From RYN-425 sp035542755 (GTDB lineage: Bacteria; Patescibacteriota; Saccharimonadia; Saccharimonadales; UBA10212), in assembly GCA_035542755.1 (NCBI GenBank), contig DATKKU010000029.1:1-13093 (forward strand): a DNA stretch of 13,093 nucleotides. The letters are read 5' to 3'. The notes below the pieces were generated by a model, which was given only the letters and a program-made list of their open reading frames with translations, was not told where the DNA came from and did not search any database. Positions 1 through 5,981 of the stretch are shown here, in pieces (position 1 is the stretch's first letter; every line of letters begins with the position of its first letter). Position numbers and translations under genes: made by a program.

Positions 1-125
1 CAGCTGTCCCATAACCACTGGTGTGGGTAAATATCCGGCGCCGGCACTGTCCACAATTTACGGTCGTTCTGCTTTAGAACTTTTTTTAAATCTTCTAGCA
101 ATTTTGTTTTATCAACTTCGGCCAT
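1..125 (-). CDS. Glycoside hydrolase-like protein, N-terminal fragment (cut by window edge)
   Basis: Reading the minus strand from an ATG at 125-123 gives 41 uninterrupted codons before the window edge. The fragment begins MAEVDKTKLLEDLKKVL and reaches a PxIYPHQWLWDS stretch at residues 30-41. A Pro-His-Gln-Trp-x-Trp-Asp-Ser motif near the N-terminus is typical of (alpha/alpha)6-barrel glycosidases of the amylo-alpha-1,6-glucosidase / GH63 / mannosylglycerate-hydrolase-like group, where it lines the sugar pocket. That assignment is family knowledge applied to a short fragment, so the substrate is open. No Shine-Dalgarno site precedes the ATG. An extended -10 box ends 8 bases upstream, suggesting a leaderless transcript. 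The gene is divergent from pheS with about 70 bases between the two start codons. Confidence 0.6.
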   Translation of the reverse strand, partial: MAEVDKTKLLEDLKKVLKQNDRKLWTVPAPDIYPHQWLWDS

Positions 126-133
126 ATCTTTTT

Positions 134-142
134 AGTATATCA
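134..142 (-). promoter_or_regulatory. Extended -10 promoter for the minus-strand glycoside hydrolase gene
   Basis: On the minus strand the sequence TGATATACT (142 to 134) is a TGn-extended -10 box. The only -35 candidate at 17-base spacing is weak (CTGATT). Transcription would begin about 7 bases further on, near 127, two or three bases from the ATG at 125. Confidence 0.45.
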
Positions 143-173
143 GCATGCTATCTGGTAATCAGAGGTGATTGAT

Positions 174-182
174 TGCTATAAT
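174..182 (+). promoter_or_regulatory. Extended -10 promoter of the pheS operon
   Basis: TGCTATAAT combines a perfect TATAAT at 177-182 with an upstream TGn extension, which can replace a good -35 box; none is obvious. The predicted transcription start near 189 lies downstream of the GTG (165) and ATG (186) codons in the pheS frame and about 6 bases before the ATG at 195. This favours 195 as the start codon and a near-leaderless mRNA. Confidence 0.5.
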
Positions 183-194
183 GACATGCGAAGT

Positions 195-1235
195 ATGGAG
201 TACCACAATAAAGAGGTCAAAGCTGCCGAGGTAGCTCTGAAAAAGTTGTTTGCCGACAGTGAGGATAAGCGTGCGATTTTGCGCTCGCCGGAGCTGGCGG
301 CTTTATTTGACCGGCTTAAAATGCTGCCGGCCGGCAAGGCTCGCGCTGATTTTGGACGAGAGGTCAATGCTCTTAAGCAGGAGCTGGAACAAATGGTCCG
401 CGAGGCCGCTCAGCCCAAGGCCGAGGTTTCGGCAATTGATGTAACGGCGCCGTTTGACGCCAACACTCCGGCCGACAGTCGGCCGAGTTTGCTGCCCATG
501 GAGGGTGGCAGTCAGCACCCCGTAACCCAGGAGTTAAAAGTTATTTTGGATATATTTTCTCGCATGGGTTTTACGGCGGTTGAGTCGCGCGAGATTGACG
601 ACGATTACCACATGTTTACCAGCCTAAACTTTCCGCCGGACCACCCGGCGCGTGATGAATACGATACTTTTACGACTGACGAGGGTTTGCTAGCGCCGGC
701 CCACACATCAATTATGCAAAACCGTTTTTTGAAAGCTCATAAAAAAGATTTGGCTAAGGGTCAGGCCATCTCCGCGGTAGTGCCCGGCCGGGTGTTTCGT
801 AACGAAGATTTGGATGCTCGCCACGAGCACACCTTTTACCAGCTAGAAGGAATTTATGTAGATAAGGGCATCAACGCCGGTCATTTAATTGCTACGCTAA
901 AAACATTTTTGGAAGAATATTACGGCCAAAGCTTAGAAGTTAAAACTCAGCCATTTTATTTTCCTTTTACTGAGCCAAGTTTTGAATTTGCCTTGTCGTG
1001 TCCCTTTTGTGCCAAAAAAGGCTGCCAAGTTTGCAGCTACACTGGCTGGATAGAGCTGCTGGGCTGCGGCATGATTCACCCCAATGTCTTAAAAGAGGCC
1101 GGGATTGACGCCCAAACCTACACCGGTTTTGCCTGGGGCATGGGTATAGAGCGGCTGGTAATGATGAAATACGGCATAGAAGATGTGCGGCTGTTTGAGT
1201 CGGCTAACCTTAAATTCCTGAGGCAATTCTCATGA
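195..1235 (+). CDS. pheS: Phenylalanine-tRNA ligase alpha subunit
   Basis: Catalytic alpha subunit of the cytoplasmic (alpha-beta)2 phenylalanyl-tRNA synthetase, which charges tRNA-Phe. With the ATG at 195 the protein has 346 residues, normal for the family. A coiled N-terminal tRNA-binding arm covers about residues 1-85. Class II signatures follow: GSQHPVTQEL in motif 1, RNEDLDARHEHTFYQLEG in motif 2, FTEPSFE, and WGMGIERLVMMKYGIEDVR in motif 3, ending in the usual FLRQF. Cys269, Cys272, Cys277 and Cys280 form a CxxC-x4-CxxC knuckle, a zinc-binding-type variant known in part of the PheS family. In-frame GTG (165) and ATG (186) would lengthen the protein, but both lie upstream of the predicted transcription start. 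The partner pheT follows after an intervening hydrolase gene. Confidence 0.95.
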   Translation: MEYHNKEVKAAEVALKKLFADSEDKRAILRSPELAALFDRLKMLPAGKARADFGREVNALKQELEQMVREAAQPKAEVSAIDVTAPFDANTPADSRPSLLPMEGGSQHPVTQELKVILDIFSRMGFTAVESREIDDDYHMFTSLNFPPDHPARDEYDTFTTDEGLLAPAHTSIMQNRFLKAHKKDLAKGQAISAVVPGRVFRNEDLDARHEHTFYQLEGIYVDKGINAGHLIATLKTFLEEYYGQSLEVKTQPFYFPFTEPSFEFALSCPFCAKKGCQVCSYTGWIELLGCGMIHPNVLKEAGIDAQTYTGFAWGMGIERLVMMKYGIEDVRLFESANLKFLRQFS

Positions 1236-1387
1236 GCCGACATTTTTTGACTGCGAATTACGGCGTTGCCGGTTGCGGTACTCCTTCGCAGTATGTTAAA
1301 TACAGCTCAGTCCGTTTCTCGCCGGCGCCTTGTACTTCACTCGCCAAAAAATGTCTTTATTCCAACGCACTGAGGCAATTCTCATGA
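1218..1387. repeat. 18-bp direct repeat flanking a 134-bp insert between pheS and the hydrolase gene
   Basis: CTGAGGCAATTCTCATGA occurs at 1218-1235 and again, identically, at 1370-1387; the bases next to each copy differ, so the duplication is exactly 18 bp. The left copy encodes the end of PheS and its TGA stop. The right copy carries the GAGG Shine-Dalgarno site and the ATG of the hydrolase gene. Removing one copy and the insert would leave an ATGA stop/start overlap, the same junction type as between hydrolase and pheT. Insertion with duplication of the junction is the simplest inference. Confidence 0.75.
1239..1355. mobile_element. Small palindromic (MITE/REP-like) element, copy 1
   Basis: This 117-bp block is bounded by perfect 11-bp inverted repeats, GACATTTTTTG (1239-1249) and CAAAAAATGTC (1345-1355). 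Nested inside are ACTGCGAA/TTCGCAGT (1250-1257 and 1285-1292), CGGC-GTT-GCCG (1261-1271) and GTAT-N5-ATAC. It holds no convincing gene. A diverged relative lies at 4974-5071 in the opposite orientation, sharing the order AAGGnGC, GCGAG, GAGnTGTAT, ATAC, ACCGCA. A non-autonomous element moved by another transposase, or a structured repeat, fits best; no transposase is in the window. Confidence 0.6.
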
Positions 1388-1947
1388 ATGCAATAATTCT
1401 TCATGGTAAGCCGAGTAAAGAAAGGTTTTTCGATCCAAACTTCCCGGCATCAAGCAACTATTACTGGCTGCCTTGGTTACAAAAGCAGCTTATTGTAAAC
1501 GGCATCCCAACGGCTGCGCCCGAAGTGCCCAATAATTATGTAGCTGACTACCAAACCTGGCTTAAAGAATTTGAGAGGTACGACGTATCGAGTGATACTA
1601 TCTTGGTCGGGCATAGCTGTGGCGGCGGATTTATGTTGAGGTGGTTGAGCGAGAATAAGGATATTAAGGCATATAAAGTTGTATTGGCTGCACCTTGGCT
1701 CAATCCAAAAAACCTGGAAGAAACGGGCGATTTTTTCGACTTTGAACTGGACCCGTCTCTAATGGATAGGATAAAGTCGCTGGCTATTCTTTATGCGGAC
1801 GATGACGAGGAGAGTATAGCCGACACGATTACAGTCCTTAAAGATAAACTAACGGGAGCCAAATTTAGACTGCTACCGGGCTATGGTCACTTTTATGATG
1901 ATCGCCGAATGCAATTTCCTGAACTGCTTGAGGAGATTCTGAAATGA
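1384..1947 (+). CDS. RBBP9/YdeN-type alpha/beta serine hydrolase
   Basis: A 187-residue single-domain alpha/beta hydrolase, probably cytoplasmic, with an unknown substrate. The nucleophile elbow GHSCGG places Ser78 as nucleophile. LYADDDEESI gives Asp139-141 as acid candidates, and GYGHF gives His169. The short length and the N-terminal AIILHGKP strand match the RBBP9-like serine hydrolase family (PF06821-type), which is family knowledge rather than proof of activity. The reading frame extends back to a TTG at 1330 inside the palindromic element, but the ATG at 1384 has a GAGG site 8 bases upstream and starts directly at the first beta strand, so it is preferred. The stop overlaps the pheT start (ATGA at 1944-1947). 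The gene splits pheS from pheT. Confidence 0.85.
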   Translation: MNAIILHGKPSKERFFDPNFPASSNYYWLPWLQKQLIVNGIPTAAPEVPNNYVADYQTWLKEFERYDVSSDTILVGHSCGGGFMLRWLSENKDIKAYKVVLAAPWLNPKNLEETGDFFDFELDPSLMDRIKSLAILYADDDEESIADTITVLKDKLTGAKFRLLPGYGHFYDDRRMQFPELLEEILK

Positions 1948-4427
1948 AAGTCAGCGTGAATTGGGTCAAGAAATTTACGGATGTAGACTTGCCTACCGAC
2001 GAGCTGGTAGAAAAAATTGGCGCCCAACTTGGCGCGGTTGAGGAGGTGGTAGATCTAGGCAAGAAATACCAAGGTATCATTATCGCAAAGGTTGTAAGTT
2101 GCCAGAAGCACCCCAATGCGGACAAGCTAAGCGTCTGCTTGGTCAACGACGCTCGTGCCGTAAAGGACGTAAAGCGCAATAAAGATGGCTATGTAGAAGT
2201 GGTTTGTGGCGCACCAAATGTAGCCGCCGGTCAAATGGTGGCCTGGCTGCCGCCAGGCGTAGTTGTGCCAAATACCTTTGACAAGGAAAAATTTGTTCTA
2301 GAAGCCCGCGAAATTCGCGGCGTGGTCAGTAACGGCATGATTGCCAGCGCCCGCGAGCTAGCGCTGGGCGATGACCACAATGGGATTTTAGTCTTGGACG
2401 GCGATGTCAAACCGGGCCAAAGTTTTGCCAAAGCTTACGGCCTGGACGACTACATTATCGATATCGAGAACAAGATGTTCACCCACCGTCCGGACTTATT
2501 TGGCATGCTGGGTATTGCCCGCGAACTGGCCGGCATCCAGCGACAGCCTTTTAAAAGCCCGTCTTGGTATAAGGAGGAAATTACTCCCTTAAGCGATGGC
2601 CGCAAGAATGTTTTGAGGCTGCAAGTAAAAAATGGTCTGCCTAAACTTGTACCGCGGTTTTGTGCTGTCGCCATTAAGGATGTCAAAGTTGCACCGAGTC
2701 CCCTATGGCTACAGACTTATCTGGTCAGAGTCGGCGTGCGACCCATCAATAACATCGTTGACTTGACTAACTACTATATGCTCTTGACCGCCCAGCCGCT
2801 GCACGCTTATGACTACGACAAACTAAAAACTGGTATCTTAGGCGTGCGCATGAGCAAAAAGGGCGAGAGCCTGCAGCTAATCGGCAATAAAACCGTCAAG
2901 CTAGAGCACGAGGCAATTGTGATTACCGATGGCGACAAGCCAATCGGCCTGGGCGGCGTTATGGGCGGCGCCAGCACCGAGGTAGACAGCAGTACCAAAA
3001 ACATCGTACTAGAGGTTGCCAATTTTGACATGAACGCTACTCGCCGCACGGCCATGGCTTACGGGCTGTTTACTGATGCCGCTACTCGCTTTACCAAAAA
3101 TCAGTCACCGCTACAGAACCGGGCAGTAATAGCCAAGGCCCTGGACGACATTACGCGCATAGCCGGTGGCCGTATGGCCAGCCCACTAATTGACGACAAT
3201 AGAGTCGGACACATCACCAGAAGTCTGAAGGTTGACAAGCAGTTTATTAACCAGCGTCTGGGCATTTCTTTGAGTGGCAGTGAGATGAAGCGCCTGCTGG
3301 AAAACGTTGAGTTTGGAGTTAGCCTGCAAGGCGACGTGCTAAAAATAACCATTCCATTTTGGCGGACGGACATCGCCATACCCGAAGACATTGTTGAGGA
3401 AGTTGGCCGGCTTTATGGTTACGACCACTTGTCGCTTTCTTTGCCAACTAGATCTATTGCACCTGCCAAACTTGACGCCGAGCTAAGCTTTAAGTCCAAA
3501 GTTCGCGATTTTCTAGCTGCCGCTGGCGCCAATGAAGTGTTAACTTACAGCTTTGTTCACGGTTCGTTGCTTCAAAAAGCTGGTCAAAATCCAGGCGATT
3601 CGTACCACATCAAAAACGCTCTTAGCCCAGATCTTCAATACTACCGCCAAAGCCTTTTGCCTAGCTTGCTAGATAAAATCCACCCAAACATAAAAGCCGG
3701 TTACGATGAATTTGCGCTGTTTGAAATGGGCCGTACGCATGTCCGCGGCCTTTTAGACCAAGAAAAGCTGCCAGAGGAGTTTAGACGCTTGGCATTCGTG
3801 TTTGCCCGCAAATCGCCGCTAGCCGGGGCACCGTATTATCACGCCCGCTGGTTCTTGGACGGGTTGATGCTCAAACTCGGTATATCGGACTTAGATTATG
3901 AGCCTTTGCACGGCATCAAGTTATCAAAGGAAGGAATTGCTGCGGCTGCCCCGTACGAGCCTAACCGGAGTGCGGTAGTTAAAGCTGGGCAGGAAGTCAT
4001 CGGTCTAGTTGGTGAGCCACGGGCCAGCCTTAAGCTTGGCTTAAAACTGCCCAGCTATACATCTATGTTTGAGCTTGATATGGAAACCGTGCAGCAATTA
4101 GCCGGCAGCAAACCGTACGTGCCGCTAAATCGCTACCCATCTACGGAGCAAGATATTACCCTAAAGATCGGCCAGGACATGTCCGTGCAGCAGCTAGACG
4201 TCTACCTTGCCATGCTTCTGGATGAGCAGCACGACCAAAACGGCTACAAATACGATTTGTCGGTGATTGATGTCTTCCAAAAGCCAAATGACAAGCAGCA
4301 CAAGCAGATAACCTGGCATATTATCCTGGAGCACCCCGAGCGGACTCTAACCACAGCCGAGGCCAATGACTTATTTGATAAACTATCTGTTGCGGCAAGC
4401 AAAAAATTTAAAGCGGAAAGGATATAA
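1944..4427 (+). CDS. pheT: Phenylalanine-tRNA ligase beta subunit
   Basis: Beta subunit of phenylalanyl-tRNA synthetase, responsible for tRNA binding and for editing mischarged Tyr-tRNA. Its 827 residues are normal for the bacterial form. In order it shows an EMAP-II-like OB fold (about 40-155, CQKHPNADKLSVC and VVCGAPNV), the B3/B4 editing region (about 215-390, with RPINNIVDLTNYYML, QPLHAYDYDKL, GGVMGGASTEV), a TDAATRF segment, the B5 domain (about 405-480, IVEEVGRLYGYD), a core-like region with LFEMGRTH, and a C-terminal ferredoxin-fold anticodon-binding domain (about 730-827, RYPSTEQDITLKI). AGGAG at 1931-1935 sits 8 bases before the ATG. The start overlaps the hydrolase stop, implying translational coupling. 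The stop lies 7 bases before the FKBP gene. Confidence 0.96.
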   Translation: MKVSVNWVKKFTDVDLPTDELVEKIGAQLGAVEEVVDLGKKYQGIIIAKVVSCQKHPNADKLSVCLVNDARAVKDVKRNKDGYVEVVCGAPNVAAGQMVAWLPPGVVVPNTFDKEKFVLEAREIRGVVSNGMIASARELALGDDHNGILVLDGDVKPGQSFAKAYGLDDYIIDIENKMFTHRPDLFGMLGIARELAGIQRQPFKSPSWYKEEITPLSDGRKNVLRLQVKNGLPKLVPRFCAVAIKDVKVAPSPLWLQTYLVRVGVRPINNIVDLTNYYMLLTAQPLHAYDYDKLKTGILGVRMSKKGESLQLIGNKTVKLEHEAIVITDGDKPIGLGGVMGGASTEVDSSTKNIVLEVANFDMNATRRTAMAYGLFTDAATRFTKNQSPLQNRAVIAKALDDITRIAGGRMASPLIDDNRVGHITRSLKVDKQFINQRLGISLSGSEMKRLLENVEFGVSLQGDVLKITIPFWRTDIAIPEDIVEEVGRLYGYDHLSLSLPTRSIAPAKLDAELSFKSKVRDFLAAAGANEVLTYSFVHGSLLQKAGQNPGDSYHIKNALSPDLQYYRQSLLPSLLDKIHPNIKAGYDEFALFEMGRTHVRGLLDQEKLPEEFRRLAFVFARKSPLAGAPYYHARWFLDGLMLKLGISDLDYEPLHGIKLSKEGIAAAAPYEPNRSAVVKAGQEVIGLVGEPRASLKLGLKLPSYTSMFELDMETVQQLAGSKPYVPLNRYPSTEQDITLKIGQDMSVQQLDVYLAMLLDEQHDQNGYKYDLSVIDVFQKPNDKQHKQITWHIILEHPERTLTTAEANDLFDKLSVAASKKFKAERI

Positions 4428-4434
4428 CTAGTAG

Positions 4435-4959
4435 ATGAGTAAAGCGCGCAGGGCCGGCTGGCTTTTTTTAACAGCACTATTTCTTTTTACGGGCGTAGGC
4501 ATAGGCGTTTGGGCCTTTTGGGTTGACACTCATCCGCCCAAAACCGACAATAGCAGTACCACTAACAAGGATAGCAGTACGAATAAACTAGAAGGAACCC
4601 AGCTCCAAAACTTTACGCCGGTGGCCAGCGTCACTTCACTGCAGAAGATTGACACCACCGTCGGCACTGGGGCAGAGGCCAAAGCTAACTCTAACGTTAC
4701 CGTTAACTATACCGGCGCTGTGGCAGCCACTGGGATAATTTTTCAAAGTTCGTTGGATAACAATGGCCAGCCGGTAAGTTTTGGACTCAACCAAGTTATT
4801 AAAGGCTGGAGTGAAGGTGTGCCCGGTATGAAAGTCGGCGGCACTCGCCGCCTGCTAATTCCGGCTAGCCTGGCTTACGGAGCTACTCCGCCGTCCGGTT
4901 CTGGGATTCCGGCTAATGCTGATTTGGTCTTTGACATCACTCTTCTTGCAGTCAAGTGA
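4435..4959 (+). CDS. Membrane-anchored FKBP-type peptidyl-prolyl isomerase
   Basis: A 174-residue protein with a positively charged start (MSKARRAG), one hydrophobic segment at 8-29, a Ser/Thr/Asn-rich linker at 30-58 and an FKBP domain at about 66-174. VTVNYTG, VIKGWSEGVPGMKVGG, LAYGATPPSGSGIPANADLVFDITLL are the standard blocks. The single N-terminal segment lacks a lipobox, so a signal-anchored enzyme facing outward is most likely, helping proline isomerization during folding of exported proteins. Trp125 and Tyr148 of the pocket are present, but the usual FDSS is FQSS (Gln104), losing the conserved pocket Asp. The gene follows pheT after 7 bases and is probably cotranscribed. Its Shine-Dalgarno site is weak (AAAGG about 14 bases upstream). 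Confidence 0.9.
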   Translation: MSKARRAGWLFLTALFLFTGVGIGVWAFWVDTHPPKTDNSSTTNKDSSTNKLEGTQLQNFTPVASVTSLQKIDTTVGTGAEAKANSNVTVNYTGAVAATGIIFQSSLDNNGQPVSFGLNQVIKGWSEGVPGMKVGGTRRLLIPASLAYGATPPSGSGIPANADLVFDITLLAVK

Positions 4960-4973
4960 GCCAAATTTTCACA

Positions 4974-5071
4974 CTTGAATGCACCGCAAGGAGCAAGCGA
5001 GGACCGCGCGGAGGTGTATACAGATACATTGAGCACGGACCGCAGCTTAGGCGACATAGCGGTGCGTCAAG
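4974..5071. mobile_element. Small palindromic (MITE/REP-like) element, copy 2
   Basis: Imperfect inverted ends CTTGAATGCACCGC (4974-4987) and GCGGTGCGTCAAG (5059-5071) enclose about 70 bp. The interior has TGTAT-ACAG-ATACA (5015-5028) and two copies of GGACCGC. Read on this strand it matches the reverse strand of the element at 1239-1355 through CAAGG, GCGAG, GAGnTGTAT, ATAC, GGA and CCGCA in the same order. Just beyond the right end, TCAAGAACCTGTC (5067-5079) resembles the TCAAAAAATGTC end of copy 1. Eye alignment only. Short reading frames across it lack Shine-Dalgarno sites and family features. Confidence 0.5.
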
Positions 5072-5085
5072 AACCTGTCGGCGCT

Positions 5086-5100
5086 GCCAGCTTTGCTGGC
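5086..5100. other. Stem-loop in the spacer upstream of the glutaredoxin gene
   Basis: GCCAGC-TTT-GCTGGC forms a perfect 6-bp stem with a 3-base loop, and CTG/CAG pairing can extend it with a bulge. No T-tract follows on either side, so it is not a standard intrinsic terminator. It could still mark the end of the pheS operon transcript. Confidence 0.35.
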
Positions 5101-5136
5101 GGGCAGGGCAGGTGGTGTGGACATTTGGTGCTAAAA

Positions 5137-5152
5137 ACACTACATATAGTGT
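5137..5152. promoter_or_regulatory. NrdR box
   Basis: ACACTACATATAGTGT matches the published NrdR consensus acaCwAtATaTwGtgt at 15 of 16 positions and has 6-bp perfect arms. NrdR is the (d)ATP-sensing repressor of ribonucleotide-reductase genes and their redoxins. The box ends one base before the -35 element of the glutaredoxin/NrdH-like gene, where binding would block polymerase. NrdR boxes usually come in pairs a whole number of helical turns apart; only a degenerate half site (GGTG near 5127-5130) is seen for a second. Confidence 0.7.
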
Positions 5153-5153
5153 A

Positions 5154-5182
5154 TTGACGTAATCAGCGGCGCTAGCTAAACT
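5154..5182 (+). promoter_or_regulatory. Promoter of the glutaredoxin/NrdH-like gene
   Basis: TTGACG (5154-5159) and TAAACT (5177-5182) are separated by exactly 17 bases, matching the sigma-70 consensus at 5/6 and 4/6 positions. The -10 box lies within a second palindrome, CTAAAC-TTA-GTTTAG (5176-5190). Transcription would begin near 5189, leaving a leader of about 50 bases that carries a strong ribosome binding site. Confidence 0.6.
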
Positions 5183-5224
5183 TAGTTTAGTTTCAAGCAA
5201 AAACGAAACAAAAAAACTAAAAAC

Positions 5225-5232
5225 AAGGAGGG
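5225..5232 (+). promoter_or_regulatory. Strong Shine-Dalgarno site of the glutaredoxin/NrdH-like gene
   Basis: AAGGAGGG lies 8 bases before the GTG at 5241 and fixes that non-ATG start. It shows that this organism uses canonical anti-Shine-Dalgarno pairing, which makes the missing sites in front of other genes meaningful. Confidence 0.85.
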
Positions 5233-5240
5233 TTTTTGCC

Positions 5241-5489
5241 GTGGCTAAGAATATTACCATCTTTACAACCAATACCTGCTCCTACTGTGTCATGGTCAAA
5301 CGCTACCTGGACATGAAGGGGCAAAAATACGAAGTCGTCAACCTGGACGATAACCCGGAGCGGCAACAGGAAGCCCAAGCCCTAAGCGGCGCTTTAACGG
5401 TTCCTATTACGGTCGTTACTAAGCAAGACGACACTCAAGAAGTGGTGGTTGGGTATAATCTATCCCGCCTAGCTCCGGCTCTAGCCTAA
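5241..5489 (+). CDS. Glutaredoxin / NrdH-like redoxin
   Basis: An 82-residue thioredoxin-fold redoxin that reduces disulfides with a dithiol centre. ITIFTTNTCSYC places Cys13 and Cys16 in a CSYC active site at the end of the first strand. TVP at 53-55 is the cis-proline loop, and VVVGYNLSRL sits where NrdH proteins carry a substrate-recognition turn. The GTG start is set by an AAGGAGGG site. An NrdR box abuts the promoter, so a role as electron donor to ribonucleotide reductase is the best inference. A thioredoxin-reductase-like gene two genes downstream could recycle it, as is known for NrdH. The typical NrdH CxQC centre is absent, so a general glutaredoxin role stays possible. Probably transcribed alone or with the next two genes. 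Confidence 0.85.
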   Translation: MAKNITIFTTNTCSYCVMVKRYLDMKGQKYEVVNLDDNPERQQEAQALSGALTVPITVVTKQDDTQEVVVGYNLSRLAPALA

Positions 5490-5510
5490 AGCTTTGTTTT
5501 ATCCTTATGC

Positions 5511-5538
5511 TTGCAAACAGCTATTGAATAGCTATATT
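5511..5538 (+). promoter_or_regulatory. Promoter of the 135-residue orphan gene
   Basis: TTGCAA (5511-5516) and TATATT (5533-5538) are 16 bases apart. Only 6 bases separate the -10 box from the ATG at 5545, so the transcript would start at or within a base or two of the ATG. No Shine-Dalgarno motif is present, in line with leaderless translation. Confidence 0.5.
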
Positions 5539-5544
5539 TAGAGT

Positions 5545-5952
5545 ATGAGTGAGCTAGAGACGAGTCGTGAGGCTCCACCTGCCTGGACAGTGGAGGTGTT
5601 TAAAATCGGTAACCCGTTTCCTCAGTATCCTAAAAGTTACGACTACGAGATTACCTATAGGCATAATCCGGAGCAACTGCAAAGAATGCAGTCAGAGGGC
5701 GTTATGTTTGAAGAAGATGGCAGCGGAATGAAAGTAGCTGACACAGAAAGGCTGCAGGATTTTATGGAGCGCTACCCAAATTGGCAACTTGTTTGGCAGC
5801 CCGGCGAGTGGGTCCCTGGGCTGAGCATCAGTGATACGGGCCGTGTAAGCGACCCATCCTTAAGGATTATTGGCTGGGAAGACATGGAAACAGAGGGGCA
5901 AGTGGAAGAATATATGGCCCATAAGGCGGAACACGAAAAACGCTTTAGTTAA
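5545..5952 (+). CDS. Orphan protein of 135 residues, no family recognised
   Basis: I do not recognise this protein. It is a soluble, acidic, aromatic-rich sequence with no signal peptide, no membrane segment and no cysteine. A notable middle part runs RYPNWQLVWQPGEWVPGLSISDTGRV (about residues 80-105), with three tryptophans and a Gly-Glu-Trp-Val-Pro turn that looks like a beta-rich core. The C-terminal third (METEGQVEEYMAHKAEHEKRF) is a charged helix. The codon pattern matches the neighbours and the frame is open from a well-placed ATG, so it is likely a real gene. It lies between the redoxin gene and trxB, 29 bases before the latter, and may share its transcript; a redox link is only positional. 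Confidence 0.7.
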   Translation: MSELETSREAPPAWTVEVFKIGNPFPQYPKSYDYEITYRHNPEQLQRMQSEGVMFEEDGSGMKVADTERLQDFMERYPNWQLVWQPGEWVPGLSISDTGRVSDPSLRIIGWEDMETEGQVEEYMAHKAEHEKRFS

Positions 5953-5966
5953 GTACAATAAAAGAT

Positions 5967-5972
5967 TAAAAT
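5967..5972 (+). promoter_or_regulatory. Possible -10 box in front of trxB
   Basis: TAAAAT at 5967-5972 ends 9 bases before the GTG of trxB, and no Shine-Dalgarno site precedes that codon. A -35 at 17 bases is poor (TTTAGT, 5944-5949). The layout resembles the other near-leaderless starts in this window but the match is weak. Confidence 0.3.
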
Positions 5973-5981
5973 AAATAAGCT

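Noticed and set aside
165..194. GTG at 165 or ATG at 186 as the pheS start
   Set aside because: Both lie upstream of the transcription start predicted from TGCTATAAT, the added residues do not resemble PheS, and ATG 195 gives the normal family length.
1330..1383. TTG at 1330 as the hydrolase start
   Set aside because: It lies inside the palindromic element; ATG 1384 has a GAGG site at proper distance and begins at the first beta strand of the fold.
4423..4428. TATAAC 6 bases before the FKBP ATG as another leaderless promoter
   Set aside because: No -35 or TGn extension is seen and the gene is only 7 bases from pheT, so operon readthrough is the simpler explanation.
4956..5162. Short reading frames across the palindromic element after the FKBP gene
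   Set aside because: They arise from the repeat's composition, lack ribosome binding sites, and encode Arg/Gly-rich sequence with no family features.
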